Assembly (NCBI GenBank): GCA_022572105.1
Contig: JACZWN010000190.1
Coordinates: forward strand, 1-6,337
Length of the DNA stretch: 6,337 nt
Source: Pseudomonadota bacterium
Lineage (GTDB): Bacteria; Pseudomonadota; Alphaproteobacteria; Kiloniellales; J153
Direction of reading: 5' to 3'
The position numbers and the translations under genes are program-made. The stretch's first letter is position 1. The number at the start of each line of letters is the position of its first letter. The notes beneath the pieces are model-generated. The model made no database searches, was not told the origin of the DNA, and worked only from the letters and a program-made list of their open reading frames with translations. This document shows, piece after piece, positions 1 through 6,098 of the stretch.

Positions 1-128
1 CCAGATGGCGGGCAAGCGCCGCAACGCACCCGATGAGCCGCTCTGGTCCACCGAAGGCCGGGTTCTTTCGACCCCGTGCCCGCGTCGCGCTTCTCATCCG
101 ATACCCCGCATCGCATTTCCAAGCGCTC

Positions 129-524
129 CTAATCACGGGACAAAATAATCCCGGTCAAATGATCCGATAAGATCGGATAATGCTCTAGATAGCTGTCCCA
201 GAGGTCGATGTAGACCACGTCCTTGGCCGGCGCCTCCGGGCCCCAGACCTCGGGGCCGGCAAAGCGCACGCTGTAGAGGTGCTGCGGCGACGTGCCCTGG
301 CCCAGCGCATGGGCGTCGGGGAAGATGAAGACGCCGTAGTCGCGCGCGATCTCGCCCCGCTTGCAGCGGATGTAGCGCGGCGCCCGGGTGTGGCCGAGCG
401 GGTTGATGTTGCGTACCACGACCCGGTCGCCGGGCTTGAAGCGCGCCGGAACGTCCACGTCGACGCTCGCCGGCCCACCCTTGCGCAGGGCCGCCGCGAC
501 GTCCTCGGCCTTGAGCACCGGCAT
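129..524 (-). CDS. Nitrile hydratase beta subunit, C-terminal (SH3-like) half as a separate gene
   Basis: This 131-residue protein matches only the second half of a normal nitrile hydratase (NHase) beta subunit, the SH3-like barrel that packs on the alpha subunit and shapes the active site. It shows the family signature GHTRAPRYIRCKRG (residues 44-57), then DYGVFIFPDAHALG, QHLYSVRF and the closing IDLWDSYLE. R47 in HTR probably supplies one of the two conserved beta arginines that contact the alpha claw. The protein begins MPVLKAEDV, matching the end of the linker between the halves of a full-length beta subunit. The start codon overlaps the upstream stop by one base (TGATG). It has its own purine-rich site AAGGGG seven bases upstream (532-537). 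Thiocyanate hydrolase has an equivalent separate subunit (its alpha). The family call is firm. Whether the substrate is a nitrile, thiocyanate or something else is not settled by sequence. Confidence 0.88.
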   Translation of the reverse strand: MPVLKAEDVAAALRKGGPASVDVDVPARFKPGDRVVVRNINPLGHTRAPRYIRCKRGEIARDYGVFIFPDAHALGQGTSPQHLYSVRFAGPEVWGPEAPAKDVVYIDLWDSYLEHYPILSDHLTGIILSRD

Positions 525-835
525 CACCCGACCCCTTCGGCGAGTTCGGCCATGCGCGCCGCGATCTCCTCGCGGCTGACCAGGCCGTTCTGCTCGAGCA
601 GGCTCTCGAGGCCGTACAGCCAGCGCTCGTAGTAGCTGTCGCGCAGATAGCCGAGCGGGTCCCGGTTCTCGCGCGCGTAGCGCGAAATGTCGATGTTCCA
701 CAGGCCGTAAAAGCCCATGGCGACGGTCAGCGCGAAGGCGCGGCGCTCCCATTCGTCGTGGAAGATGGGCGCGTCCGCCTCGCGCTCGACCGGGCCGAAG
801 CCGTCCATCCCGCCCATGTCGTGGGCGCCGTTCAT
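524..835 (-). CDS. Nitrile hydratase beta subunit, N-terminal half as a separate gene
   Basis: This 103-residue protein starts with the classic beta-subunit N-terminus MNGAHDMGGMDGFGPV. It continues through FHDEWERRAFALTVAMG (25-41), GLWNIDISRYARE (44-56) and DSYYERWLYGLESLL (66-80). It then stops where a full beta subunit would enter its linker. R52 falls at the position of a conserved active-site arginine of cobalt NHases, and Y68/Y69 match the conserved YY. A full beta subunit is about 220 residues, and this gene plus the next totals 234. The start overlaps the alpha stop (ATGA, 832-835) and has a GGAGG site seven bases upstream (843-847), so it is probably translationally coupled. Short NHase accessory proteins also resemble the beta N-terminus, so an activator role is a possible alternative. 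The adjacent matching C-terminal half makes a structural half-subunit more likely. Confidence 0.87.
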   Translation of the reverse strand: MNGAHDMGGMDGFGPVEREADAPIFHDEWERRAFALTVAMGFYGLWNIDISRYARENRDPLGYLRDSYYERWLYGLESLLEQNGLVSREEIAARMAELAEGVG

Positions 836-1464
836 TCGGCCGCCTCCGGCTTGGCGCGCGCCTCATCGGGGGTCAGCGCCCGTTCGGTCCCGATCATCGA
901 ATCGCGGGTGACGAGGGCGGCCAGCTCCGCCTCGCTCAGGCCCTCGGTGCCCGGCGGCCGCTCGGGCAGCACCAGGTAGCGGATCTCCGAGGTGCTGTCC
1001 CAGACCCGGATCTCCACGTCCTCGGCCAGCTCGACGCCGAAATCGCGCAGCACGCCGCGCGGCTCCTTGACCGCCCGGGCCCGGTAGGGCGAGGCCTTGT
1101 ACCAGACCGGCGGCAGGCCGAGCACGGTCCAGGGGTAACAGGAGCACAGCGTGCAGACGACCATGTTGTGGACCCGGGGCGTGTTCTCCACCACCACCAT
1201 ATGGTCGCCCGTGCGGCCGGTGAAGCCGAGCTCGGCGATGGTGGCGCTGCCGTCGGCGAGCAGCCGCGCCTTGTACTCCGAATCGCTCCAGGCGCGCGCG
1301 ACCACGGCGGCGCCGTTGCGCGGGCCGACTTTGTTCTCGTAGGTGTCGATGAGCGCGTCGAGCGCGGCCGGGTCGACCAGTCCCTTCTCCACGAGAAGCG
1401 ATTCCAGCGCCTTGACCCGGAGCGCGGTATCGGACGGCGGCGTGCCGTGGCGGTGTTCACTCAT
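832..1464 (-). CDS. nthA: Nitrile hydratase alpha subunit, cobalt type
   Basis: This is the catalytic subunit of a metal-dependent hydratase; the family converts nitriles to amides in the cytoplasm. The protein has 210 residues, the usual length. The metal claw is C104-T-L-C107-S108-C109, where the second and third cysteines become sulfinic and sulfenic acids in characterised members. Threonine after the first cysteine and the following YPW are the cobalt-type pattern; iron enzymes have CSLCSC. VLGLPPVWYK (114-123) and the C-terminal LVTRDSMIGT (185-194) are also family hallmarks. A tryptophan follows YP; as I recall, thiocyanate hydrolase has arginine here, so NHase activity is favoured. The start MSEHRHG was preferred over an ATG 21 bases upstream because the likely transcription start (about 1490) would leave almost no leader for the longer form. 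It is the first gene of the three-gene cassette. No cobalt chaperone is seen in the window. Confidence 0.93.
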   Translation of the reverse strand: MSEHRHGTPPSDTALRVKALESLLVEKGLVDPAALDALIDTYENKVGPRNGAAVVARAWSDSEYKARLLADGSATIAELGFTGRTGDHMVVVENTPRVHNMVVCTLCSCYPWTVLGLPPVWYKASPYRARAVKEPRGVLRDFGVELAEDVEIRVWDSTSEIRYLVLPERPPGTEGLSEAELAALVTRDSMIGTERALTPDEARAKPEAAE

Positions 1465-1496
1465 GGTTCCAGCGTCCGGTATCATGCGGGAACGCT

Positions 1497-1525
1497 TTTA
1501 TATCCCAAACCTCGGCATAACCCAA
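1497..1525 (-). promoter_or_regulatory. Putative promoter of the nitrile hydratase cassette
   Basis: Read on the minus strand, a TTGGGT (-35, 1520-1525) is separated by exactly 17 bases from TATAAA (-10, 1497-1502), a good sigma-70-like arrangement with a weak -35. Transcription would start near 1490, giving a leader of about 26 bases to the alpha ATG at 1464. The octamer GGTTTGGG occurs twice in direct orientation, with starts 17 bases apart (1504-1511 and 1521-1528). One copy overlaps the -35 and the other lies in the spacer, so a regulator site is possible. Confidence 0.5.
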
Positions 1526-1687
1526 ACCCGGCACTCCCCCCGGCCAGTACCGCGATTCGCCGCCCTTCGTGACCCGGCCGACCGATCCCGATCCGCCGCC
1601 CCCGCAACCATCCCTCTTTTCGCGCGCGCCGGTCTTGATTAGGCTTGGCCCGAACGCTTGGCCCAAACAAGGGGGATCCGAGGACGC

Positions 1688-2419
1688 ATGTCGCTTGGCC
1701 TGCACGATACGCACGAGCGCCGCCGGCGCCGGGCCCGCCGATCGTTCGCCCGCTGGCTGCTCGGCCTGGGCGCGATCGTCGCGGCCGGCGTGATCGCCCA
1801 CGAGATCGGCTCGAGCCTGGCCGAGCGCGAGGTCGAGGAGCTCGGCCAGCGGCTCGCCGAGCTGTCCGGCCGGGTCGAGGAGGTCGAGCAGCAGAACACC
1901 GGCCTCCAGGCCGACCTCATCCTCAAGGACCGGCGCCTCAAGGATTCCGTGCTGCGCTACCAGCGCAACGTGCCGAGCGGGAGCCTGGCGGCGCTCATGG
2001 AGCGCGTTCGGGAGAAGCTGGAAGCCGGCGTCGACGAGGACCGGCTCGGGTTCCTGATCGACTCCGCGGGCGATCCGCGCAACTGCGACAACAAGCCGGT
2101 CACCAAGCGCTTCATGGTGCGCACCCAGATCTCCCGGGGCGTCAACGATTCGGTCAGCTTCGCCAACAACCGGATCACCATCACCGCGCTCGGCGAATCG
2201 GCCTTCAACGCCGAGGGCAAGGTCGAGGCCTGGTTCGACCCGGCGCGGGCGATCGCGCTCCGGCTCACCCAGATCGGCGGCAAGACGACGATCGAAAAGG
2301 GCAAGTTGCCGCTGCACACCTCGGTGATCGTCAAAGACAAGGAGTACATGTACAGCGTGGTCGCGGGCCAACGGCGCGGCTTCGTCGAGATCACCGGCGA
2401 CCGCTGCGACTATCCGTGA
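1688..2419 (+). CDS. Unrecognised single-pass membrane protein with coiled coil and two-cysteine domain
   Basis: I do not recognise this 243-residue protein at family level. Its layout is clear. A short, very basic N-terminus (RRRRRARR, 11-18) is followed by one hydrophobic segment (about 22-38), which by the positive-inside rule would leave the rest outside the cytoplasm. Next comes a coiled coil with near-perfect 3-4 spacing: V49, L52, L56, L59, V63, V66, N70, L73, L77. The asparagine at one core position is typical of parallel dimers. A second helical stretch (98-115) leads to a beta-rich C-terminal domain (about 138-238). The only two cysteines, C133 and C240, bracket that domain and could form a disulfide. 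The architecture resembles small uncharacterised proteobacterial envelope proteins, perhaps DUF6776-like, but that is a guess. The start at 1688 has a GAGGA just upstream (1680-1684); an in-frame TTG at 1658 is a less likely alternative. It appears monocistronic and converges on rtcB. Confidence 0.85.
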   Translation: MSLGLHDTHERRRRRARRSFARWLLGLGAIVAAGVIAHEIGSSLAEREVEELGQRLAELSGRVEEVEQQNTGLQADLILKDRRLKDSVLRYQRNVPSGSLAALMERVREKLEAGVDEDRLGFLIDSAGDPRNCDNKPVTKRFMVRTQISRGVNDSVSFANNRITITALGESAFNAEGKVEAWFDPARAIALRLTQIGGKTTIEKGKLPLHTSVIVKDKEYMYSVVAGQRRGFVEITGDRCDYP

Positions 2420-2432
2420 GGCGCGCGGTCCC

Positions 2433-2435
<3 letters not shown>
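2417..2435. terminator. Weak inverted repeat between convergent stop codons
   Basis: TGAGG (2417-2421) and CCTCA (2431-2435) form a 5-bp inverted repeat that contains the stop codons of both convergent genes, with a 9-base loop. There is no T-run on either side, so intrinsic termination is doubtful. It is the only candidate structure in the 13-base gap. Confidence 0.2.
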
Positions 2436-3653
<1,218 letters not shown>

Positions 3654-3720
3654 CGTGCCCGTTCCGGCTTCGTCCCGATCGGCCGGCGGCACGATCGACT
3701 GTCGCGGGGACGCCCTCGCC

Positions 3721-3735
3721 CGATCCGATCCGATC
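3721..3735. repeat. Three tandem CGATC pentamers in the rtcB upstream region
   Basis: CGATC is repeated three times head to tail, about 70 bases upstream of the rtcB start and probably within its leader. Two CGATCG palindromes lie closer to the gene (3676-3681 and 3692-3697). This may be a simple slipped repeat or a protein or RNA element; nothing in the sequence distinguishes these. Confidence 0.6.
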
Positions 3736-3797
3736 CGCCCCGAGAGACCGCATTATTGTAATGGTTGAAAAACTTTCCAGGCTCCGTACTGTTACGT

Positions 3798-4010
3798 ATG
3801 ACGTGGACGGCGCGGCCAAAGCTTTTGGGCGACCTGGTGCAGATCGCCCTCGAGGTATCGGAGGATGGGGACGATATCGGCTCCCTTGCCGGCCATCTTA
3901 CACTGAGCAGCGCCCAGTGGCTGGATTTCGCCAAGCGAATGGGATTGCGGGAGGGACCGGGCGAGGTGTGGCGCAGCGATCCAAGATCGCTTCGGAAATA
4001 CGCCACTTGA
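3798..4010 (+). CDS. Possible small hypothetical protein (70 aa)
   Basis: I do not recognise this short ORF. It begins MTWTARPKLLGDLVQ, has an acidic stretch EVSEDGDD, then GSLAGHLTLSSAQWLDFAKRMGL, which looks like an amphipathic helical segment, and ends RSLRKYAT. Third-position GC is roughly 72%, below the certain genes here but above what AT-rich spacer would give. There is no ribosome binding site before the ATG. A TTGAAA (3765-3770) with a weak TACTGT (3787-3792) would place a transcription start about at the ATG, so a leaderless message is possible. An in-frame TTG at 3765 would add 11 residues. Another frame starting with ATG at 3761 reads MVEKLSRLRTVTYDVDG and could mean that a frameshift disrupts a longer gene. 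Its stop codon overlaps the TTGACA upstream of the riboswitch. It may equally be non-coding. Confidence 0.35.
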   Translation: MTWTARPKLLGDLVQIALEVSEDGDDIGSLAGHLTLSSAQWLDFAKRMGLREGPGEVWRSDPRSLRKYAT

Positions 4011-4036
4011 CAGGCGTACCGGTTCTGGTGTTGCCT
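4007..4036 (+). promoter_or_regulatory. Putative promoter of the SAM-II/rhodanese/metZ unit
   Basis: A perfect TTGACA (4007-4012) sits about 33 bases before the first base of the aptamer stem (4045). At the expected distance the -10 is poor (around 4030-4036, TTGCCT). TAGTAT at 4036-4041 is a better hexamer but lies 23 bases away, which is too far for a normal spacer. The position is right for transcription starting just ahead of the aptamer. The -35 is convincing and the -10 is not. Confidence 0.4.
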
Positions 4037-4044
4037 AGTATCCA

Positions 4045-4096
4045 AGCGCCGATTTGAAGCTTAGCTTGCGGGCGCTATAGAAATGCGGCTAAAGCG
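4045..4096 (+). promoter_or_regulatory. SAM-II riboswitch aptamer
   Basis: This 52-base element has the compact H-type pseudoknot of SAM-II, which binds S-adenosylmethionine. P1 is perfect: AGCGCC (4045-4050) with GGCGCT (4071-4076). The loop carries the family's conserved GATTTGAA (4051-4058) and ends TTGCG (4066-4070). After P1 comes an A-rich linker ATAGAAA (4077-4083), then TGCGG (4084-4088) and the conserved GCTAAA (4088-4093). The pseudoknot helices can be drawn: TTGCG with TGCGG (two Watson-Crick and three wobble pairs, as in known members, which also use wobbles here) and GCTT (4059-4062) with AAGC (4092-4095). SAM-II elements are known upstream of metA, metX and metZ in Alphaproteobacteria, and metZ is the second gene downstream here. 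Motif and context agree; no covariance search was run. Confidence 0.88.
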
Positions 4097-4105
4097 AGCG
4101 GATCG

Positions 4106-4135
4106 AACCGCCCGGCCAAAGCCGCGGCGGTTTTT
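4106..4135 (+). terminator. Intrinsic terminator acting as riboswitch expression platform
   Basis: AACCGCC (4106-4112) pairs perfectly with GGCGGTT (4126-4132). An inner CGGC/GCCG stem (4113-4116, 4121-4124) closes a CAAA loop, one base (C4125) is bulged, and the 3' side runs into TTTTT (4131-4135). This is a strong rho-independent terminator lying between the aptamer and the rhodanese start, so it must be read through or disrupted for the operon to be expressed. GCGGCT in the aptamer (4085-4090) is fully complementary to AGCCGC (4120-4125) in the terminator, giving a plausible antiterminator. Confidence 0.85.
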
Positions 4136-4207
4136 CGTATTGGGCGGCAGGTTTCGGGCGCTACGCGCGTAGGGGCACCGGGTCCGCCGCCGGGAGGGAG
4201 GAGTCCA

Positions 4208-4630
4208 ATGAACGGACAATACGCAGGCGACGTGTCCTCGCCCGAAGCCTGGGAGATGCTGGAGCGCGACCCCCAGGCGGTGCTGATCGACGTACGCACC
4301 GAGCCCGAGTGGCGCTTCGTCGGCGTGCCGGACCCGAGCGGAATCGAGAGGCGGACCGTTTGCGTCAGCTGGCAGGTCTATCCCGGCCTGCACCTGAACC
4401 CGGATTTCGTCGAGCAGGTCGCCGCCGGCGGCGTCGCGCCCGAGCAGACGTTGCTGCTCATCTGCCGCTCGGGGCAGCGCTCGCGCCAGGCGGCGGTGGC
4501 GCTCACCGCGCGCGGCTATAGCCGCTGCTACAACGTCTCCGACGGCTTCGAGGGCGGCCACGACGAGGACCGCCACCGCGGCACGCGCGAGGGCTGGAAG
4601 CGCGCCGGGCTGCCCTGGCGCCAAGAGTGA
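4208..4630 (+). CDS. Single-domain rhodanese-like sulfurtransferase
   Basis: This 140-residue protein is a single rhodanese domain. It has VLIDVRTEPEW (25-35), the strand and turn typical of the fold, and the active-site loop C86-R-S-G-Q-R-S92, whose cysteine carries persulfide sulfur in active members. GYSRCYNVSDGFEGG (103-117) is the usual C-terminal signature. There is no signal peptide, so it is probably cytoplasmic. A strong AGGGAGGAG lies just upstream (4195-4203). The stop is ten bases before the metZ ATG, so the two are co-transcribed under the SAM-II riboswitch. Rhodanese genes next to metZ are, as I recall, a recurrent alphaproteobacterial arrangement. A role in supplying or handling sulfane sulfur or sulfide for MetZ is inference; the natural donor and acceptor cannot be read from sequence. 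Confidence 0.93.
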   Translation: MNGQYAGDVSSPEAWEMLERDPQAVLIDVRTEPEWRFVGVPDPSGIERRTVCVSWQVYPGLHLNPDFVEQVAAGGVAPEQTLLLICRSGQRSRQAAVALTARGYSRCYNVSDGFEGGHDEDRHRGTREGWKRAGLPWRQE

Positions 4631-4640
4631 GGACCCCGCC

Positions 4641-5840
4641 ATGCCACACGATCAGACCTCGATCGCAAGCGGCGCCCGCCGCCCGCAGACCGAGGCGGTG
4701 CGCGGCGGGCTCGAGCGCAGCGCCTTCGGCGAGACCAGCGAGGGGCTGTTCCTGACCTCGGGCTACGTCTATCCCTCGCCCGAGGCCGCCGAGGCCGCCT
4801 TCAAGGGCGAGGTCAAGCGCTACCAGTACTCGCGCTACGCCAACCCGACGGTCGCCATGTTCGAGGAGCGCCTGCGTCTGATCGAAGGCGCCGAGGCCTG
4901 CTACGCCACGGCCACCGGCATGGCCGCCGTGTTCGCCGTGATCATGTGCCAGGTCAAGGCCGGCGACCGGGTCGTCGCCTCGCGCGCGCTGTTCGGCTCG
5001 TGCGATTACATCATCGCCGAGCTCCTGCCGCGCTACGGCATCGAGAGCGTGCTCGTCGACGGCACCGACATGGACGCCTGGGAACGGGCGCTCAGCCGGC
5101 CGACCGCCTGCGTGTTCATCGAGACGCCGTCCAATCCGACCCTCGAGATCATCGACATCGCCGCCGTGGCCGAGCTGACGCACGCCGCCGGCGCCTGCTT
5201 CATCGTCGACAACGTCTTCGCCACGCCGCTCTTGCAGCGCCCGCTGGAGTTGGGCGCCGATGTGGTCATGTACTCCACCACCAAGCACATCGACGGCCAG
5301 GGCCGCACGCTCGGCGGCGCCATCCTGGGCTCGCAGCGCTTCGTCGACGACCATCTGCGGATGTTCCTGCGCCACACCGGGCCCTCGCTCAGCCCGTTCA
5401 ACGCCTGGGTCCTGGTCAAGGCCCTGGAAACCCTCGAGCTGCGGGTCGAGCGCCATTGCCGGAACGCGCTCGCGCTGGCCCGCTTCCTGGAGGGCTGCGA
5501 GGGCGTGACCCGGGTGCTCTATCCCGACCTCGACAGCCATCCGCAGGCAGCCCTCGCGCGCCGCCAGATGCGGGGCGGCAGCAGCATCATCGCCTTCGAG
5601 GTCGAGGGCGGGAAGGCGCGCGCCTTCCGCTTCTTGAACGCGCTCGGGCTGGTCGACATCGCCAACAACCTGGGCGACGCGAAAAGCCTGATCACCCATC
5701 CGGCGACGACCACGCACCAGCGCCTGTCGGCGGAGCAGCGCGCCGAATTGGGCATCGGCGACGGGCTGGTGCGGATCTCGGTCGGGCTCGAGGACGTGGA
5801 GGACGTGAAGGAAGACCTGGCCCAAGCGCTTCTGGCGTGA
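4641..5840 (+). CDS. metZ: O-succinylhomoserine sulfhydrylase MetZ
   Basis: MetZ is a PLP enzyme that makes homocysteine directly from O-succinylhomoserine and sulfide, bypassing cystathionine in methionine synthesis. The 399-residue protein is a full-length member of the Cys/Met metabolism family. It shows FGETSEGLFLTSGYVY (29-44), typical of MetZ; YSRYANPT (63-70), with Y63 and R65 contacting the cofactor phosphate of the partner subunit; ATGMAA (91-96) for phosphate binding; D190 in IVDNVFATP; the Schiff-base lysine K215 in YSTTKHIDGQGR; and the substrate-carboxylate arginine R378 in VRISVGLE. HTGPSLSPFNAWVL (245-258) also matches MetZ rather than MetB or MetC, though related MetY-type activity cannot be excluded. 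GAGGA (4629-4633), overlapping the rhodanese stop, is its ribosome binding site. It is the last gene of the SAM-II-controlled unit. Confidence 0.95.
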   Translation: MPHDQTSIASGARRPQTEAVRGGLERSAFGETSEGLFLTSGYVYPSPEAAEAAFKGEVKRYQYSRYANPTVAMFEERLRLIEGAEACYATATGMAAVFAVIMCQVKAGDRVVASRALFGSCDYIIAELLPRYGIESVLVDGTDMDAWERALSRPTACVFIETPSNPTLEIIDIAAVAELTHAAGACFIVDNVFATPLLQRPLELGADVVMYSTTKHIDGQGRTLGGAILGSQRFVDDHLRMFLRHTGPSLSPFNAWVLVKALETLELRVERHCRNALALARFLEGCEGVTRVLYPDLDSHPQAALARRQMRGGSSIIAFEVEGGKARAFRFLNALGLVDIANNLGDAKSLITHPATTTHQRLSAEQRAELGIGDGLVRISVGLEDVEDVKEDLAQALLA

Positions 5841-5841
5841 G

Positions 5842-5856
5842 CGGCAGGGCCTGCCG
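5842..5856 (+). terminator. Small GC hairpin just after metZ
   Basis: CGGCA (5842-5846) and TGCCG (5852-5856) form a 5-bp stem with a GGGCC loop, starting two bases after the metZ stop. No T-run follows directly, so it may protect the 3' end or pause polymerase rather than terminate alone. A second imperfect hairpin lies at 5906-5928 (AAAGGCCC with GGGCTTT, one bulge), again without a long T-run. Confidence 0.3.
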
Positions 5857-5868
5857 AGCGGCATATGG

Positions 5869-5885
5869 CAATATTTTGAATATTG
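5869..5885. repeat. AT-rich palindrome CAATATT/AATATTG
   Basis: CAATATT (5869-5875) and AATATTG (5879-5885) form a perfect 7-bp inverted repeat around TTG. It stands out in GC-rich DNA. It is too AT-rich for a good terminator and could be a protein-binding site. It lies about 30 bases after metZ and over 200 bases before the next gene. Confidence 0.5.
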
Positions 5886-6007
5886 GTGTTGGGGCGTGCT
5901 CTCATAAAGGCCCGCTTGTTTGGGCTTTGGTCAAAAGCGGCCGATCGACGCTGTAACAGGGAAGGTCTGCCTACGGGGCTAGAGCAGTCACCCATAACCT
6001 ACCCTTC

Positions 6008-6054
6008 AGTAATTTATCACAAAAACAAGTAATTGATGTAAATTGAATATTATC
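6008..6054. promoter_or_regulatory. AT-rich upstream region with repeated AGTAATT motif
   Basis: AGTAATT occurs at 6008-6014 and 6028-6034, in direct orientation exactly 20 bases apart (two helical turns). Both copies continue with one variable base then AT. A related GTAAATTGAAT follows at 6038-6048, and a TATTAT (6048-6053) could be a -10. This may be the promoter and operator of the gene starting at 6099. No well-spaced -35/-10 pair was found, so the promoter itself is not located. Confidence 0.35.
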
Positions 6055-6098
6055 GGGGTAGATTGCCGTTTAAGCTTGTTATGGGGGAGGAGTGTCCG

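Noticed and set aside
2..148. Plus-strand frame entering from the left edge and ending at a TAA (146-148)
   Set aside because: It is only 48 codons, has proline/arginine-rich content, no recognisable motif, and overlaps the end of the nitrile hydratase C-half gene.
129..866. A continuous 245-residue minus-strand frame covering the whole split beta region
   Set aside because: Only its last 131 residues resemble a protein family. The first 114 are arginine-rich shadow translation of the N-terminal half gene, which lies in another frame.
1620..1687. Promoter for the membrane protein gene based on TTGATT at 1635-1640
   Set aside because: No acceptable -10 hexamer occurs at 16-18 bases downstream.
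1457..2371. 304-residue minus-strand ORF opposite the membrane protein gene
   Set aside because: It is antisense to a gene with clear membrane and coiled-coil structure, and its low-complexity translation is typical of the reverse strand of GC-rich coding DNA.
4503..5864. 453-residue minus-strand ORF opposite metZ
   Set aside because: It is an antisense shadow of a full-length MetZ with all catalytic residues; its length reflects high GC, not coding.
5906..5928. Imperfect hairpin AAAGGCCC/GGGCTTT as the metZ terminator
   Set aside because: The stem has a bulge, the loop is eight bases and no T-run follows, so it was not called as a separate terminator.
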